Assembly (NCBI GenBank): GCA_965215765.1
Contig: OZ244118.1
Coordinates: forward strand, 2,356,001-2,420,000
DNA length: 64,000 bases
Direction: 5' to 3'
Origin: G965212025 sp965215765
GTDB lineage: Bacteria; Pseudomonadota; Gammaproteobacteria; Poriferisulfidales; Oxydemutatoraceae
In this document: positions 1 to 10,570 of the stretch, one piece after another
Layout: each line of letters begins with the position of its first letter
Numbering within the stretch: position 1 is the first letter of the stretch
Program-made: the position numbers and the translations under genes
The notes under the pieces: generated by a model
What the model saw: the letters and a program-made list of their open reading frames with translations, nothing else
Databases searched by the model: none
What the model was told of the DNA's origin: nothing

Positions 1-172
1 TTCAAACTGCGGCTGCCATTCAGGGCACCTTTCCCCTGACGGTCCAACTCCAACCGGCTTGCGTTACTGTATCAATTCAGCCTCTCTTAAACTGAAACAA
101 CCCTAAGGTTCTGCTCTCCCTGGCTGCCAGTCTCGACTCCGGTACTTCAGGGACGAGCACCGCGCAACAGGT

Positions 173-3100
173 CTAGCGAACCGCACCACCCAAATACACT
201 CTGGCGCGCAACTGCTTCGACTCCGGCTCCGGCTCCGGCTCCAGCTCCGACTCAAGGCTCACCATTATTCGCGCGTCCGCCAGATCGTCTGTAACCTTCA
301 GACTAAACGAGCCGCCCGGTCTTGGTGGTGCGTCACGACTAAACTCTACCCCGACATTCGCGCCGGTTTGGCTGTCACCACATGCCGCGGAGCCTATGAA
401 TCTCACGGAGCCTCCGAGCACCTTGGAGCAATCCTCAATAAACCACTCCAAGCGATCTCTGTCTGGAGGATCTTCATCCATGGCACTGAAGCCCATGGTG
501 ACAGATAACTCGCCAACAGGAATCACCCAGGCTCTCGTTGACCCGCCGTCAATTACCGGAGCTCGGTTGGGAACCACTTCGAACATCACTGTGATACGGC
601 TCGTGGAGCCATCTGTGTCTTTCACCTCAACTTCCACGACAACGCCGGCACTTGAACCTGAAGGACGCTCAAGCAACAGAACCACGATGCTCCCTTTCAC
701 AGTCGATCCCCGAAAATCATTCGCCAACACAAAAACCGCAGTCGTTTCCTTCGGATTGCCACCGAGCACTGTCCATAACAATAACTGTGCATCATCATCC
801 GGAGGGTCGCGCGCGACAAGACGTTTTGTGGCTTGCGTCTGACTGGCGTACATCCGCACTGTGGTGCTGCTTTCACCTTCCTCTATCACCGGAGGAAGCC
901 CATACATGAGTTCCACCGTTACGCTGTCTGTGGACAACCCGTCTGTGACTTCCAAAACGAAGGAGCCAAACTCCCCTGAATCCATTGGTCGTGTAAACAG
1001 TATTTGAATGGTGCTTCCCCGCCTCGCATCCTCAGAACCATAAAAATCTGCAGACCCGCCGCTTAGCGTCTCTGTGCTCAAAAACCACCTCAGATCCATT
1101 GCGTGTCCAGGGTCTTCGTCTCGCGCTTCAAACACGAGCACGGTCGTGGCGGCCTCAGAAAATACCAGCCGTCTCGACGTTGACCCGACAATAACCGGAG
1201 CTCGGTTGGGAACAGCTTCAAATACCACCATCGAACGCGTTGTATTGTTTTGCGGATCCCTGACCTCAACCTCAACGCTCGCACCAACCGTTGACCCCAT
1301 TGGACGCTCAAACAACACGACCACCGTGCTCCCGCGTACAGTCGAAGACGTTGAAGCACCTGCCAGAGCAAAGCTCACAGTCGTCCCCATCGCCAGCTCA
1401 TCACGCGGCGTTCCGGCAATTGACCAGACCAGACGCTCTGGCGCGGTATCCGGATCAGACGCGCTCAATAACACAGTGGATCTTGTCTCTTTGGCATAGA
1501 CCCGCACCGTGCTGCTTTCACCATTCTCTATCACGGGAGGAAAGCCATAAATCAGGGATACAGTTGTCATGTCTGTGGACAAGTCATCCGTAACTGCCAG
1601 TTGAAACGAGCCAAGTGTTGTTGTACCGGTAGCTGGTGTGACCACGATTGCAACGCTTTCCCCTCGCGTGGAACCAGAGAACTGCGCCGTCGCGCTGCCT
1701 GACATCTCTGTGTCCAAAGTCCACTGCAGATCCTCTCCATGTCCCGGATCCTCATCCGATGCCTCAAACATCAACACCGTGGTGGTGTCGCTGGCAGAAA
1801 TACGACGAGACTGTGGTGATCCGTCTTTAATTATCGGCGTACGGTTGGCAACCGCCTCGAAAACCACAATGATGGAATCCCTTAAACGTGGCTCATCCTC
1901 CACGCTGGCCACTACCACAACGCTGCCCCCGGAAAGCTCACGCTCCGGACGCTCGTACAACACGACCACCGTGCCCCCGCGCGCCGTCGATCCCCGAGAA
2001 TCATTCTCCGACACAAAACGCACAGTCGTCCCTGTCGGCAGACTGGTTCCGGTGTCAGTACTGGCGATTGACCATAACAAAGCATCCACTTGAACATCAG
2101 CAAGTGTCGCCGTAAGAGATCTTTCGGCTGTCGTTTGTTTGGCATATATCAGGCTCTTTACGGAACTCGCGCCACCCTCTATCACAGGTTCTGAACCGCG
2201 GATAACTGCGACAGTCGCTGTGGTCGTACTCAAAAGATCACTGACTTTCAGCACAAAGAACCCAAGCTCTGTTGCCGCCACCGGGTCGCGCATGATTGAT
2301 ACCTCAACACTTTCTCCAACAGGGGCATCAACAGGGCTACCCAGGAACCCGGCAGTGACTCCGGTTGACAAACCGGACGTGTCCAGGAACCAAACCAGGA
2401 TCTCTGTGTCGCCCGGATCAACGTCATACGCCCGAAAAGTGGCGGGGGGTCTTCCTCCCCTTATCGGTATATTTTCAGCCAATTCCCCATTAATTGCGCC
2501 GACAATCACCGGCTTACGGTTGGGCACGTGCTCAAATTGCACCGTCGTACGCGCTGTATTGTTTTCCGGTTCATCCCTGACCTCAACCTCGACGCTCGCG
2601 CCGGCCGTTGACCCCACTGGACGCTCAAACAACATAACCACCGTGCCCCCGTGCGCCGTCGAACCCAGAGAATCATTCTCCAACACAAAACTCACAGTCG
2701 TCCCCATCGTCAGCTCGCTTGGTGTTCCGACAATTGACCAGATTAAATTTTCCGGAGAGGTATCAGTGTCAACTGCAGTCAAACTCAAGCGGGCTTCCTG
2801 CCGTTTGACGTATATCAAACTCTTCAGAGTGCTTGCCCCGTCCTCTATTACCGGACTAAAACCATAAACCAGCTTCACTGTCGCACTCGTTGTGGACAAC
2901 TGATCCGAAACGTTTAATTCGAACGAGCCATGCATGGACGAACCGGTTTTGGGCACAAACTGCACTTCAATCCTTGTTCCCTGCCTTGAACCCAAAATTT
3001 CCACGTTCCCGAACAGCGTTTCAGTGCTCGATAAAGTCCACCGCAGATTCGGGTCATCACCCGGGTCATAATCTCGCGCTTCAAATATCAGCGTACCTGC

Positions 3101-6100
3101 AGAATCTCGATTAGCTTCACGTTCGAGTTGCCCATTAACCGAACCATCAATCACCGGTTCCCGGTTGGCAACGTATTGAAATTTCACCGTCAGTGAATCT
3201 GCGTGGCCTTCCGGGTCAGTGGCTGTGACCACAACATCAAATTCAAGATCATCCTCGGGGTTTTCAGGACGCTCAAACAACACGACCACCGTGTCCCCGC
3301 GCGCCGTTGACGATGAACCAGTATCTGTCACAAAAACCACGGTCGTTCCTGCTGGTATATCAGCCACACCCAGCGACCAAGTCAGGGACGTGGCTTCATT
3401 CGGATTTGGATCACTGGCTCTGAAAGTCAGCTCTGCCGTCGTCTCTTTGGCGTATATCTGCGTCAAGGTGGTGCCGTCAACGATCTTCGGAGAGCTGCCG
3501 ATGTCGCGCATTGTGCTTCTGAAAGACGAGCGGTTAAGCACCGCGTCTTCCTGCACAACATAAAAATAGTAATCACGGGCAACCGCGTCGCCTGCGCTGG
3601 AGTATGTTTTTTCAAAACGATCGCTCGTGGAAAGTGACACCGGCGTACTCATTCCCTTTAGCTCTGCATCAGTCAAATCACTTCTGTCAGTGAACACAGC
3701 GTATACGGTGGAAAGCTCGGAAGGAGCGAAAGATACCGTCACATTGCCCCTGAAGACGGAGGGGAAATCCTTGTCCACCAACTTCGGAAGTACTCCATCC
3801 ACGTAAAAGCCAACTTTTTGCAGACCCTCAAATGTCAAAGGAGAACCGCCCTGACAGCGCAGATCACCCAGTTTGGTAACACCGCAGGCTTTGGCAGACG
3901 GTGAGATGAGGGTAGCTCGGTAAAGACCAACCGAAACATATTCACCATCTCCACCCACCAGACCTGGAGTCGGATTGGAACCCTCGCCTTGGCATAGCAG
4001 CCTGTTCGCGTTCTCGCCATCAAGAGCTATGCCACAAGACCCGGTTGCGTTTGCCGCAAATGTCAAATATTCGATCTGACTTCCAGACTGAGAGACTGGC
4101 AAAGCAACCCGCCCAACCGAACAAACAACTGATTTGTCTTCCCTTTTTATCCCACATACAGAATTCCCATTTTGTGGAACCACCATATAATTCAGAGTCG
4201 CACTCAACTCTGCCCCAGCCCCAAGCTCGAACATGCCGCTCCGCGTCCCAAATTTGGAGCACTCTACACGTCCATCCGGTTTCAGACCGCAAGACTGCGT
4301 ACCAGTGCCAGAATCACGTGAAATGTCCAAATCGCGAAAAATGTCAGACTGTTCGAAGTCATCTACGGTAACTGACGGGGCGACTCTTGTGCAAAACCCT
4401 TCTGCAAAACCATGGATGTCCAAACCACACCCCGCGTCTGCCGACACTGCAATACTGCGAAATGAGTTGCCCGCCGGAACAGGAAGCGGAGTGCTGTATC
4501 CCCAGCAATGAGCCGTGCCGTCAAATCTGATGCCACATATCCGCTCGGGCGCAGCGTCTATAGACCTGAAACGCCCAACAGGCGGAACCACACCCCAGCA
4601 TTTCACTTTCCCGTCAAACAAAAGCACACAGTAAAAGCCACTACCACCGGAAATATATTGCGGTGTAAACACCGGAACACCCGCCACCCCTTGCTGGTTC
4701 GCATATTCGATCCGGTAAGTGACAGCCCCCTGGACACCTTCTGCAACCGTGGTCTCCACGGCCACAACATAAGAGCCATCATTGTGCCCGTCGTCTTGCG
4801 TGGGGAACTGACCTGTAACTGTGACCAAGGTGGCAGGTATCCGTATGCCGCCTATCCAGACAGTCGGTGTGACGCGGGTTTCACTGCTGGCAGTTTCAAA
4901 CTCCATAGTGAATTTCTCGCCGAGCCTGGCGTATAAGTCGATATTTCGTGACCCCGGCAACGCGCCCTTGTCAGCAAATAACAAGGGTGGCTCCTCACCT
5001 GAAAACTGTGCCGCGATCCAATAAGGGGTGGACGACACTCGCGAACTCACCATATTCTCCGTAACGAAATAAGCGCGAAAATTGCCTTCTCCCAGATAGG
5101 GCAGCCTCAGGGTTTTTGCCCCGCCTGACTCAAAGCTTAGGCGCAGCGCCAACAAAGATCCCGCTTTCGCCCTGCGCACGACTTCGTCAGTTGTTGGTGT
5201 GCTTCCACCTTCCTGTACAAAATTGATGTACAGACTTCCCTGAAAATCCAAATGCACATCAAAAAAGCTGATGCGCCCGGATGAGCCGGAGTGCCGAAGG
5301 CTCGTTATGAGCGGGGGATCCAGACTAATCACAGTTCCAAAATATCTTCCCGATGCTCCCGTCAGTCTCCCGTCAGTGTTGTCATCCCCCCAACATTCCG
5401 CGGTGCCCGAACCGCCGACAGCACATGCCCACTCTCCGGCACTGCCACTGCCGGCTCCAGACATAGCAACCGCCACCAACGTGGTACCAGCAGAAGGTGC
5501 CGGAAAATCCCCACTCCCAGACACATCCGCACCACCCCAGCAACGCATTCTGTACTCAACGGTTATCCCGCAATACAAATCACTTTTAGCGGTAATGTTC
5601 AAAAAGCGCTCATCGGGAATCGTTCCATACCCCCCTCCCCAACACGCAAGCGCACCACCTGGTTTGGCGTCCTCTTCTATCTGAATCCCACAGGCACCAC
5701 CTCCTCGTATAGCCAGGGAGCTGAAGCGCTTGTCAGCCGGGGTGTTGTTGCTGACAGCCTGCCCGGAACCCCAGCAAACTGCTTTTCCTTCCCGATCCAA
5801 TGCACACGCATTGAAGGAAGCCCCCCCCGTCACCGAAAGAAAATCGCCAGGCGGTGGCACCGGCAAGGAATCTCCAGGACTGCCACGCTTGCAAACAATT
5901 GACCCTGGGGAAGCAATCTCCACATTTCTCACGGCACAGGTTCCCCTGGGTCCTGCGGCAAACACCGATGCCACTGATCTGTATCGAGCGGCGGGAAGGT
6001 ACGGGTTCGCGCTATACTCGGTACCCCAACAGTCTGCCTGCCCGGTATCCGTAATCGCACAGTAATTGCTGGATCGGGGAAACACCACATTACTGGTGAT

Positions 6101-7927
6101 CGCGACAAAACCCCCACCTTCCGGAGGTGGCAGACCACTGGCACCCTCCGTATCGAGTTCTGGAAACGGGGTTCCCCAGCAGAAGATTTCTCCATCTGTC
6201 TCAACGCCGCATCCATTCCTGTGTTCCAGCGTCAATACTTTGGCAGACGCCACCGGAACCCCGCGGTCACCAGAACGGTCTGCGTAATCAAGCCAGTAGC
6301 TCACCGCTCCGCTTGCAGTCTCGGAAAGCGGGGAAAATGTAATCAGATAGGAAGATGTCTTTTCCGTTTCCTCGAGCATGGTCACCGTGACGGAACTCTG
6401 ATCTTCTCTCAGCCACTCACCCCCCACGCTGACCGTCAAGGTCACAGCATCAATGGGCTCGTCGGAAATAACAGGAAACTCCAGGCGCCAGGTTCCTTGG
6501 GGTTCCCCGCTGCCAGGAAACACCAGCCGGGGGACGACGGGAGCAATGGCAGGGGGCTGCACGTGCTGAAATTCCACCACCACGCGAGCGGTGTTGTTTT
6601 CCGAATCCCTGACCAGAACGACGACGCTCGCGCCAGCCGTTGAACTCTCCGGACGCTCAAATAACAAGACCACTGTGCCCCCGCTCGCAGTCGACGATAA
6701 ACCAGTATTTGTCACAAAACTCACTGTCGTCCCCACCGTCAGCTCACGCGGTGTTCCGGCAATTGACCAGATTAAATTCTCCGGCTCAGTATCCAGATCG
6801 ACCGCGCTCAAAGACACAGTAGCCTCTTCACCGCTAAACAGGCGATCTACAGAGGCCACACCACCCACTATTTGCGGCGAAAACACATTCATCAGATTCA
6901 CAACAGCCGTGGTAGCGGTCAAATCGTCCATGACCTTCAATACAAAGTAACCCAAAACGGTTGCACCGACTGTGCGTCTGAACACAACTGCAACGCTGGT
7001 TCCTCGTGTAGAGCCAGAAAATTCCACCGTCCCGCCACTTAAATCTGCCGTGCTCTCCAGTGCCCATCGCAAACTCGACGCGTCTTCCGGGTCATTGGCT
7101 TCAAAAGACATCGACAGGGTCGTCTCTTCTGCAGCAATGACACGCACCTGCATTGACCCGCCCACAATAAGGAGCTGCCCGTGCCGAAAATCCACCACCA
7201 CGCGAGCGGTGTTGTTTTCCTGATCCCTGACCAGAACGACGACGCTCGCACCAGCCGTTGAACTCTCTGGACGCTCAAATAACAAGACCACTGTGCCCCC
7301 GCGCGCAGTCGGCGATGAACCAGTATCTGTCACAAAGCTCACTGTCGTCCCCACCGTCAGCTCACGCAGTGTTCCGGCAATTGACCAGATTAAACTCTCC
7401 GGATCAGTATCCGGATCGGACGCGCTCAAAGACACAGCAGCCTCTTCTCTGCTCAACAGGCGTTCTACAGAGGCCTCACCATCCCCTATTTGCGGCGAAA
7501 ACCCATTCATCAGATTCACAACAGCCGTGGTAGCGGTCAAATCGTCCATGACCTTCAATACAAAGTAACCCAAAACGGTTGCACCGACTGTGCGTCTGAA
7601 CAAAACTGCAACGCTGGTTCCTCGTGTAGAACCAGAAAATTCCACCGTCCCGCCACTTAAATCTGCCGTGCTCTCCAGTGTCCATCGCAAACTCGACGCG
7701 TCCTCCGGGTCATCGGTTTCAAAAGACATCGACAGGGTCGTCTCTTCTGCAGCAATGACACGCACCTGCATTGATCCGCCCACAATGATCGGCGTTGTTG
7801 TATTGGCTACAGCACCTTGCGCCCGGACTTCCGGGAATGAACCGGAAAACACGAACAAGACTGCAAAAACCTGGAACACAGCCAGAATTCCCGGCTTGAC
7901 CCATGCAAAGTTTTTCCTGTCAGCCAT
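173..7927 (-). CDS. Giant exported repeat protein with Ig/cadherin-like modules and two RCC1-like propeller regions
   Basis: About 2584 residues from the ATG at 7927, chosen because it opens a signal peptide (basic start, hydrophobic core near residues 13-30, likely cleavage after VRA at residue 36). In-frame starts further upstream (7963, 8011, TTG 8065) are possible. After the signal come modules of about 100 residues in which IVGGSMQVR-like and SFEANDPED-like strands alternate with TVVLLFERP strands, resembling cadherin/Ig-like domains. Residues about 571-851 and 1094-1361 each hold seven RCC1-like blades of the form CG-DG-CWG, with a cysteine pair per blade. Ig-like modules then continue to a Glu-Pro hexanucleotide-encoded tail and the C-terminus. 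No C-terminal membrane anchor or sorting signal is visible. Probably a secreted or surface adhesin-like protein; its partner is unknown. Confidence 0.85.
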   Translation of the reverse strand: MADRKNFAWVKPGILAVFQVFAVLFVFSGSFPEVRAQGAVANTTTPIIVGGSMQVRVIAAEETTLSMSFETDDPEDASSLRWTLESTADLSGGTVEFSGSTRGTSVAVLFRRTVGATVLGYFVLKVMDDLTATTAVVNLMNGFSPQIGDGEASVERLLSREEAAVSLSASDPDTDPESLIWSIAGTLRELTVGTTVSFVTDTGSSPTARGGTVVLLFERPESSTAGASVVVLVRDQENNTARVVVDFRHGQLLIVGGSMQVRVIAAEETTLSMSFEANDPEDASSLRWALESTADLSGGTVEFSGSTRGTSVAVVFRRTVGATVLGYFVLKVMDDLTATTAVVNLMNVFSPQIVGGVASVDRLFSGEEATVSLSAVDLDTEPENLIWSIAGTPRELTVGTTVSFVTNTGLSSTASGGTVVLLFERPESSTAGASVVVLVRDSENNTARVVVEFQHVQPPAIAPVVPRLVFPGSGEPQGTWRLEFPVISDEPIDAVTLTVSVGGEWLREDQSSVTVTMLEETEKTSSYLITFSPLSETASGAVSYWLDYADRSGDRGVPVASAKVLTLEHRNGCGVETDGEIFCWGTPFPELDTEGASGLPPPEGGGFVAITSNVVFPRSSNYCAITDTGQADCWGTEYSANPYLPAARYRSVASVFAAGPRGTCAVRNVEIASPGSIVCKRGSPGDSLPVPPPGDFLSVTGGASFNACALDREGKAVCWGSGQAVSNNTPADKRFSSLAIRGGGACGIQIEEDAKPGGALACWGGGYGTIPDERFLNITAKSDLYCGITVEYRMRCWGGADVSGSGDFPAPSAGTTLVAVAMSGAGSGSAGEWACAVGGSGTAECWGDDNTDGRLTGASGRYFGTVISLDPPLITSLRHSGSSGRISFFDVHLDFQGSLYINFVQEGGSTPTTDEVVRRAKAGSLLALRLSFESGGAKTLRLPYLGEGNFRAYFVTENMVSSRVSSTPYWIAAQFSGEEPPLLFADKGALPGSRNIDLYARLGEKFTMEFETASSETRVTPTVWIGGIRIPATLVTVTGQFPTQDDGHNDGSYVVAVETTVAEGVQGAVTYRIEYANQQGVAGVPVFTPQYISGGSGFYCVLLFDGKVKCWGVVPPVGRFRSIDAAPERICGIRFDGTAHCWGYSTPLPVPAGNSFRSIAVSADAGCGLDIHGFAEGFCTRVAPSVTVDDFEQSDIFRDLDISRDSGTGTQSCGLKPDGRVECSKFGTRSGMFELGAGAELSATLNYMVVPQNGNSVCGIKREDKSVVCSVGRVALPVSQSGSQIEYLTFAANATGSCGIALDGENANRLLCQGEGSNPTPGLVGGDGEYVSVGLYRATLISPSAKACGVTKLGDLRCQGGSPLTFEGLQKVGFYVDGVLPKLVDKDFPSVFRGNVTVSFAPSELSTVYAVFTDRSDLTDAELKGMSTPVSLSTSDRFEKTYSSAGDAVARDYYFYVVQEDAVLNRSSFRSTMRDIGSSPKIVDGTTLTQIYAKETTAELTFRASDPNPNEATSLTWSLGVADIPAGTTVVFVTDTGSSSTARGDTVVVLFERPENPEDDLEFDVVVTATDPEGHADSLTVKFQYVANREPVIDGSVNGQLEREANRDSAGTLIFEARDYDPGDDPNLRWTLSSTETLFGNVEILGSRQGTRIEVQFVPKTGSSMHGSFELNVSDQLSTTSATVKLVYGFSPVIEDGASTLKSLIYVKRQEARLSLTAVDTDTSPENLIWSIVGTPSELTMGTTVSFVLENDSLGSTAHGGTVVMLFERPVGSTAGASVEVEVRDEPENNTARTTVQFEHVPNRKPVIVGAINGELAENIPIRGGRPPATFRAYDVDPGDTEILVWFLDTSGLSTGVTAGFLGSPVDAPVGESVEVSIMRDPVAATELGFFVLKVSDLLSTTTATVAVIRGSEPVIEGGASSVKSLIYAKQTTAERSLTATLADVQVDALLWSIASTDTGTSLPTGTTVRFVSENDSRGSTARGGTVVVLYERPERELSGGSVVVVASVEDEPRLRDSIIVVFEAVANRTPIIKDGSPQSRRISASDTTTVLMFEASDEDPGHGEDLQWTLDTEMSGSATAQFSGSTRGESVAIVVTPATGTTTLGSFQLAVTDDLSTDMTTVSLIYGFPPVIENGESSTVRVYAKETRSTVLLSASDPDTAPERLVWSIAGTPRDELAMGTTVSFALAGASTSSTVRGSTVVVLFERPMGSTVGASVEVEVRDPQNNTTRSMVVFEAVPNRAPVIVGSTSRRLVFSEAATTVLVFEARDEDPGHAMDLRWFLSTETLSGGSADFYGSEDARRGSTIQILFTRPMDSGEFGSFVLEVTDGLSTDSVTVELMYGLPPVIEEGESSTTVRMYASQTQATKRLVARDPPDDDAQLLLWTVLGGNPKETTAVFVLANDFRGSTVKGSIVVLLLERPSGSSAGVVVEVEVKDTDGSTSRITVMFEVVPNRAPVIDGGSTRAWVIPVGELSVTMGFSAMDEDPPDRDRLEWFIEDCSKVLGGSVRFIGSAACGDSQTGANVGVEFSRDAPPRPGGSFSLKVTDDLADARIMVSLESELEPEPEPESKQLRARVYLGGAVR
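6560..7780. repeat. Two near-identical ~600 bp modules inside the giant gene
   Basis: Positions about 6560-7160 and 7175-7780 are almost identical over roughly 600 bases. Each encodes a pair of Ig-like modules near the N-terminus of the giant protein. The other modules in the gene are much more diverged, so this looks like a recent in-frame duplication. Confidence 0.8.
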
Positions 7928-8550
7928 GGTGAAATATCCCGATCTTGCCAATTGCCTGTTCATGGGTTGTGCATACCTTTGCCAAGTGAAAGCCGAAACC
8001 CGAGGTGCCATGTCCGACCGCGATGACCCGCATTGCAACCGAAACTTGCCCCGGGCAAAACCCAAGCCGGCTCTGAAGTCCCAGTATCATTCATTCTGTC
8101 CACCCCGTCTGTTTTGCCTTGGTCAACTTCAGATAACCGCAAAAAGTTGCCGCATGGTAACAGAAACGCGCGCATCTACCGCCACCGGGCACTTCTTTTG
8201 CCACGCAAACAGGCGAATGTCTCAAGTCAGGCTCCTGGTGTCAACAGCTTTCGCAGCGGAGAATCCCGGGTTCACTGCACATTACACACAAGGAGCGGTT
8301 GCCGGATTTTCCCTGTTGACTACAATCACAAGAAGGGACGGCGACTCGCATCTGTAAAAATCACCCTTTCCGCCTCTTTCTCAGCGAGGCAGAAGACCTG
8401 AAGCCACTGTAAAATGACTGGAAGATTCAGCGATAATTACAAGCTGAGGGAACAAGGGGTACAAAGCCAAAAGAAACGAGTCCGGCACCAGGGCAAACGT
8501 ACAGGACAGCTATCCCGGTCTGCCAGCTTTCAGGAATTTTCGCAAAGCAA
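7928..8550. other. Divergent intergenic region between giant gene and surE
   Basis: About 620 bases lie between the two divergent starts. It should hold both promoters, but I see no convincing -35/-10 pair, riboswitch or RNA gene. The first 138 bases could be coding if the giant gene uses the TTG at 8065. Confidence 0.5.
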
Positions 8551-9315
8551 ATGCACATTTTAGTCAGCAACGATGACGGTTACCACAGCGAGGGGCTGCG
8601 CGTGTTGCGTGAATGCCTCGTCAGTACCGTATCACAAGTGACGGTTGTCGCTCCCAACCAGGATCGCAGTGCCTCCAGCAATTCTTTGACAGTCGACCAA
8701 CCTTTAAGAGTCAGAAAACTGGAAACGGACTTTTATGTCGTCAATGGCACCCCAACCGACTGTGTCCACCTGGCTTTGACAGGACTGTTGAACGGAAAGC
8801 GTCCTGACATGGTGATTTCCGGCATTAACCATGGTGAAAATCTGGGAGACGATGTGCTGTATTCGGGAACCGTGGCCGCCGCAATGGAAGGACGCTTCCT
8901 GGGATTGCCCGCCATAGCCGTCTCTGCCATAGCCGCTACGTCGCGTTGCTTTGCGACAGCTGGACACTTTGTTGCGAACCTGGTGCGGGAACTGCCAGAT
9001 TTTCAATCGCAAACCAAGGTCGTCCTGAACGTCAACGTTCCTGATCTGGCGGTGGAAGCGATCGCTGGCGTCCGGGCATCGCGCCTTGGCAGCCGCCATT
9101 CCGCTGAACCGGTCAGACGAGACCGGGATCCACGTGGTCAGGAAATCTACTGGGTAGGAAACGTGGGAGGTCTGCTTGACTTTGGCCCGGGCACAGACTT
9201 TGAAGCCATCAGCAATGGATGTATTTCGATAACACCCCTGGGCATGGATTTAACGAATCACTCGACGGTTCCCGTCATCAGGCAATGGTTGAAGCATTGG
9301 CACATCAACACCTGA
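8551..9315 (+). CDS. surE: 5'/3'-nucleotidase SurE
   Basis: 254 residues, the usual SurE length. The N-terminus MHILVSNDDG carries the paired metal-binding aspartates (Asp8, Asp9), followed by the family segment PNQDRSASSN and the NGTPTDCV stretch. SurE removes phosphate from nucleoside monophosphates in the cytoplasm and is linked to stationary-phase survival. It opens the surE-pcm-yqaA-nlpD cluster, and its 3' end overlaps the pcm start by about 31 bases. Confidence 0.95.
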   Translation: MHILVSNDDGYHSEGLRVLRECLVSTVSQVTVVAPNQDRSASSNSLTVDQPLRVRKLETDFYVVNGTPTDCVHLALTGLLNGKRPDMVISGINHGENLGDDVLYSGTVAAAMEGRFLGLPAIAVSAIAATSRCFATAGHFVANLVRELPDFQSQTKVVLNVNVPDLAVEAIAGVRASRLGSRHSAEPVRRDRDPRGQEIYWVGNVGGLLDFGPGTDFEAISNGCISITPLGMDLTNHSTVPVIRQWLKHWHINT

Positions 9316-9950
9316 GCGAAGCGGGTCACTTTGCGCATAGCCGCCACAAGCTTGTGGGCAAGCTGAAGAGCATGGGCATTCGAAATCAGAAAGTGCTGGA
9401 TGTAATGGCGAGTGTGCCTCGGCATGTTTTTGTCGAAGCTCAGCTCAGTCATTTGGCGTACAAAAACCAGTCTTTGCCAATTGGTTCGGAACAAACGATT
9501 TCGCAACCTTATGTCGTCGCCCGCATGACGGAAATGCTCATTGAGGATGGCTACGATGACAAGGTGCTGGAAATAGGAACCGGGTCAGGGTACCAGACTG
9601 CAGTGCTTGCCAAAATGTTCACCGGAGTTTTTACCGTAGAGAGAATGGATTCTCTGTTTCGAAACGCGCGACGGGTGCTCCGCGAACAGGCTTTTTCCAA
9701 TGTGCATTTTCTCAAGGCAAATGGTGCGCGCGGCTGGAATCAGTACGCCCCCTATCAGGCAATCATGATTACAGCCGCCGTTGAGCGTGAAGTTCCGCGA
9801 CTGATCCTTGAGCAAATGGCGATCCCTTCCCTGCTGGTTGCCCCCATCGGCGGTGAGCACCAACACTTGACCATCATACGAAGACGCCATTCGGGCTGGC
9901 GCGAGAAGCGATACGAGAAAGTCAAATTCGTGCCTTTCGTGGATGATTAA
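9285..9950 (+). CDS. pcm: Protein-L-isoaspartate O-methyltransferase
   Basis: About 221 residues from the ATG at 9285. The open frame extends 66 bases further upstream, deep into surE. It has the TISQPYVVARM substrate motif (residues 71-81) and the AdoMet-binding motif VLEIGTGSGYQTA (94-106). It methylates isoaspartyl residues in damaged proteins to start their repair. The N-terminus is about 15 residues longer than in E. coli, so a start slightly downstream is possible. Coupled to surE by overlap, as in many gammaproteobacteria. Confidence 0.93.
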   Translation: MVEALAHQHLSEAGHFAHSRHKLVGKLKSMGIRNQKVLDVMASVPRHVFVEAQLSHLAYKNQSLPIGSEQTISQPYVVARMTEMLIEDGYDDKVLEIGTGSGYQTAVLAKMFTGVFTVERMDSLFRNARRVLREQAFSNVHFLKANGARGWNQYAPYQAIMITAAVEREVPRLILEQMAIPSLLVAPIGGEHQHLTIIRRRHSGWREKRYEKVKFVPFVDD

Positions 9951-9988
9951 GCAGGGACAACAGCCCTGCATCCAAATCGCTCGCTTTT

Positions 9989-10570
9989 GTGAACAAACTG
10001 TTTCAAACCGTAGAAGCCTGGGCAGGACATCGGCACGCTGAGAAGTATCTGTGCGCGCTGGCCTTTACGGAGTCGATATTTTTTCCAGTCCCCACGGACG
10101 TGGTTCTGGCGCCAATGTGCGTATTTCGCCCCGACCGAGCCATGTACCTCGCCTTTATGGCAACAGTGCTCTCTGTCCTGGGTGGCGTGGTCGGTTATTT
10201 CGCAGGGTCGTTTGCCTTCCACTACTTTGAAGCTGCTGCGCACAGCAGCGGTTGGTGGAACTACTACCAGGAAGCGAGAAACTGGTTTGAAGACTGGGGC
10301 GGCTGGGCAATTTTCCTCGCCGCTTTCACCCCGGTGCCTTATAAGGTTTTTGCCATCACCGCCGGGGTCATGAGCCAAAGCATCCCGATTTTTATTGTGG
10401 CATCATGCCTTGGACGAGGAATGCGCTTTTTCGCCTTGGCGATCTTCGGTCGATATCTCGGCCCGAAACTGTTGCCGTACCTGCAACGCGCTCCACGCTG
10501 GTCGGGTTGGCTGGTGGTGGGCATTCTGGTAGTTTTTATCCTCTTGCAACCGGGCTTTGTCTCTCCGTAA
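9989..10570 (+). CDS. yqaA: YqaA-family (SNARE-associated/DedA-like) membrane protein
   Basis: 193 residues from a GTG start. It is a hydrophobic protein with several membrane spans and the VTT/DedA-type segments FFPVPTDVVLAP near the N-terminus and FTPVPYKVFAITAGV in the middle. YqaA proteins are inner-membrane proteins related to the DedA family, which handles lipid scrambling and membrane homeostasis. It lies between pcm and nlpD, and its TAA is directly followed by the nlpD ATG, so the two are probably co-transcribed. Confidence 0.88.
   Translation: MNKLFQTVEAWAGHRHAEKYLCALAFTESIFFPVPTDVVLAPMCVFRPDRAMYLAFMATVLSVLGGVVGYFAGSFAFHYFEAAAHSSGWWNYYQEARNWFEDWGGWAIFLAAFTPVPYKVFAITAGVMSQSIPIFIVASCLGRGMRFFALAIFGRYLGPKLLPYLQRAPRWSGWLVVGILVVFILLQPGFVSP

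Noticed and set aside
1..172. Continuation of the giant protein past its stop (frameshift)
   Set aside because: Reading the other frames after the TAG at 173 gives early stops and no repeat-like or anchor sequence.
3835..6643. Plus-strand frames opposite the giant gene
   Set aside because: They are antisense shadows: biased composition mirrors the repeat gene, and the minus-strand frame is open for over 2500 codons with coherent domains.
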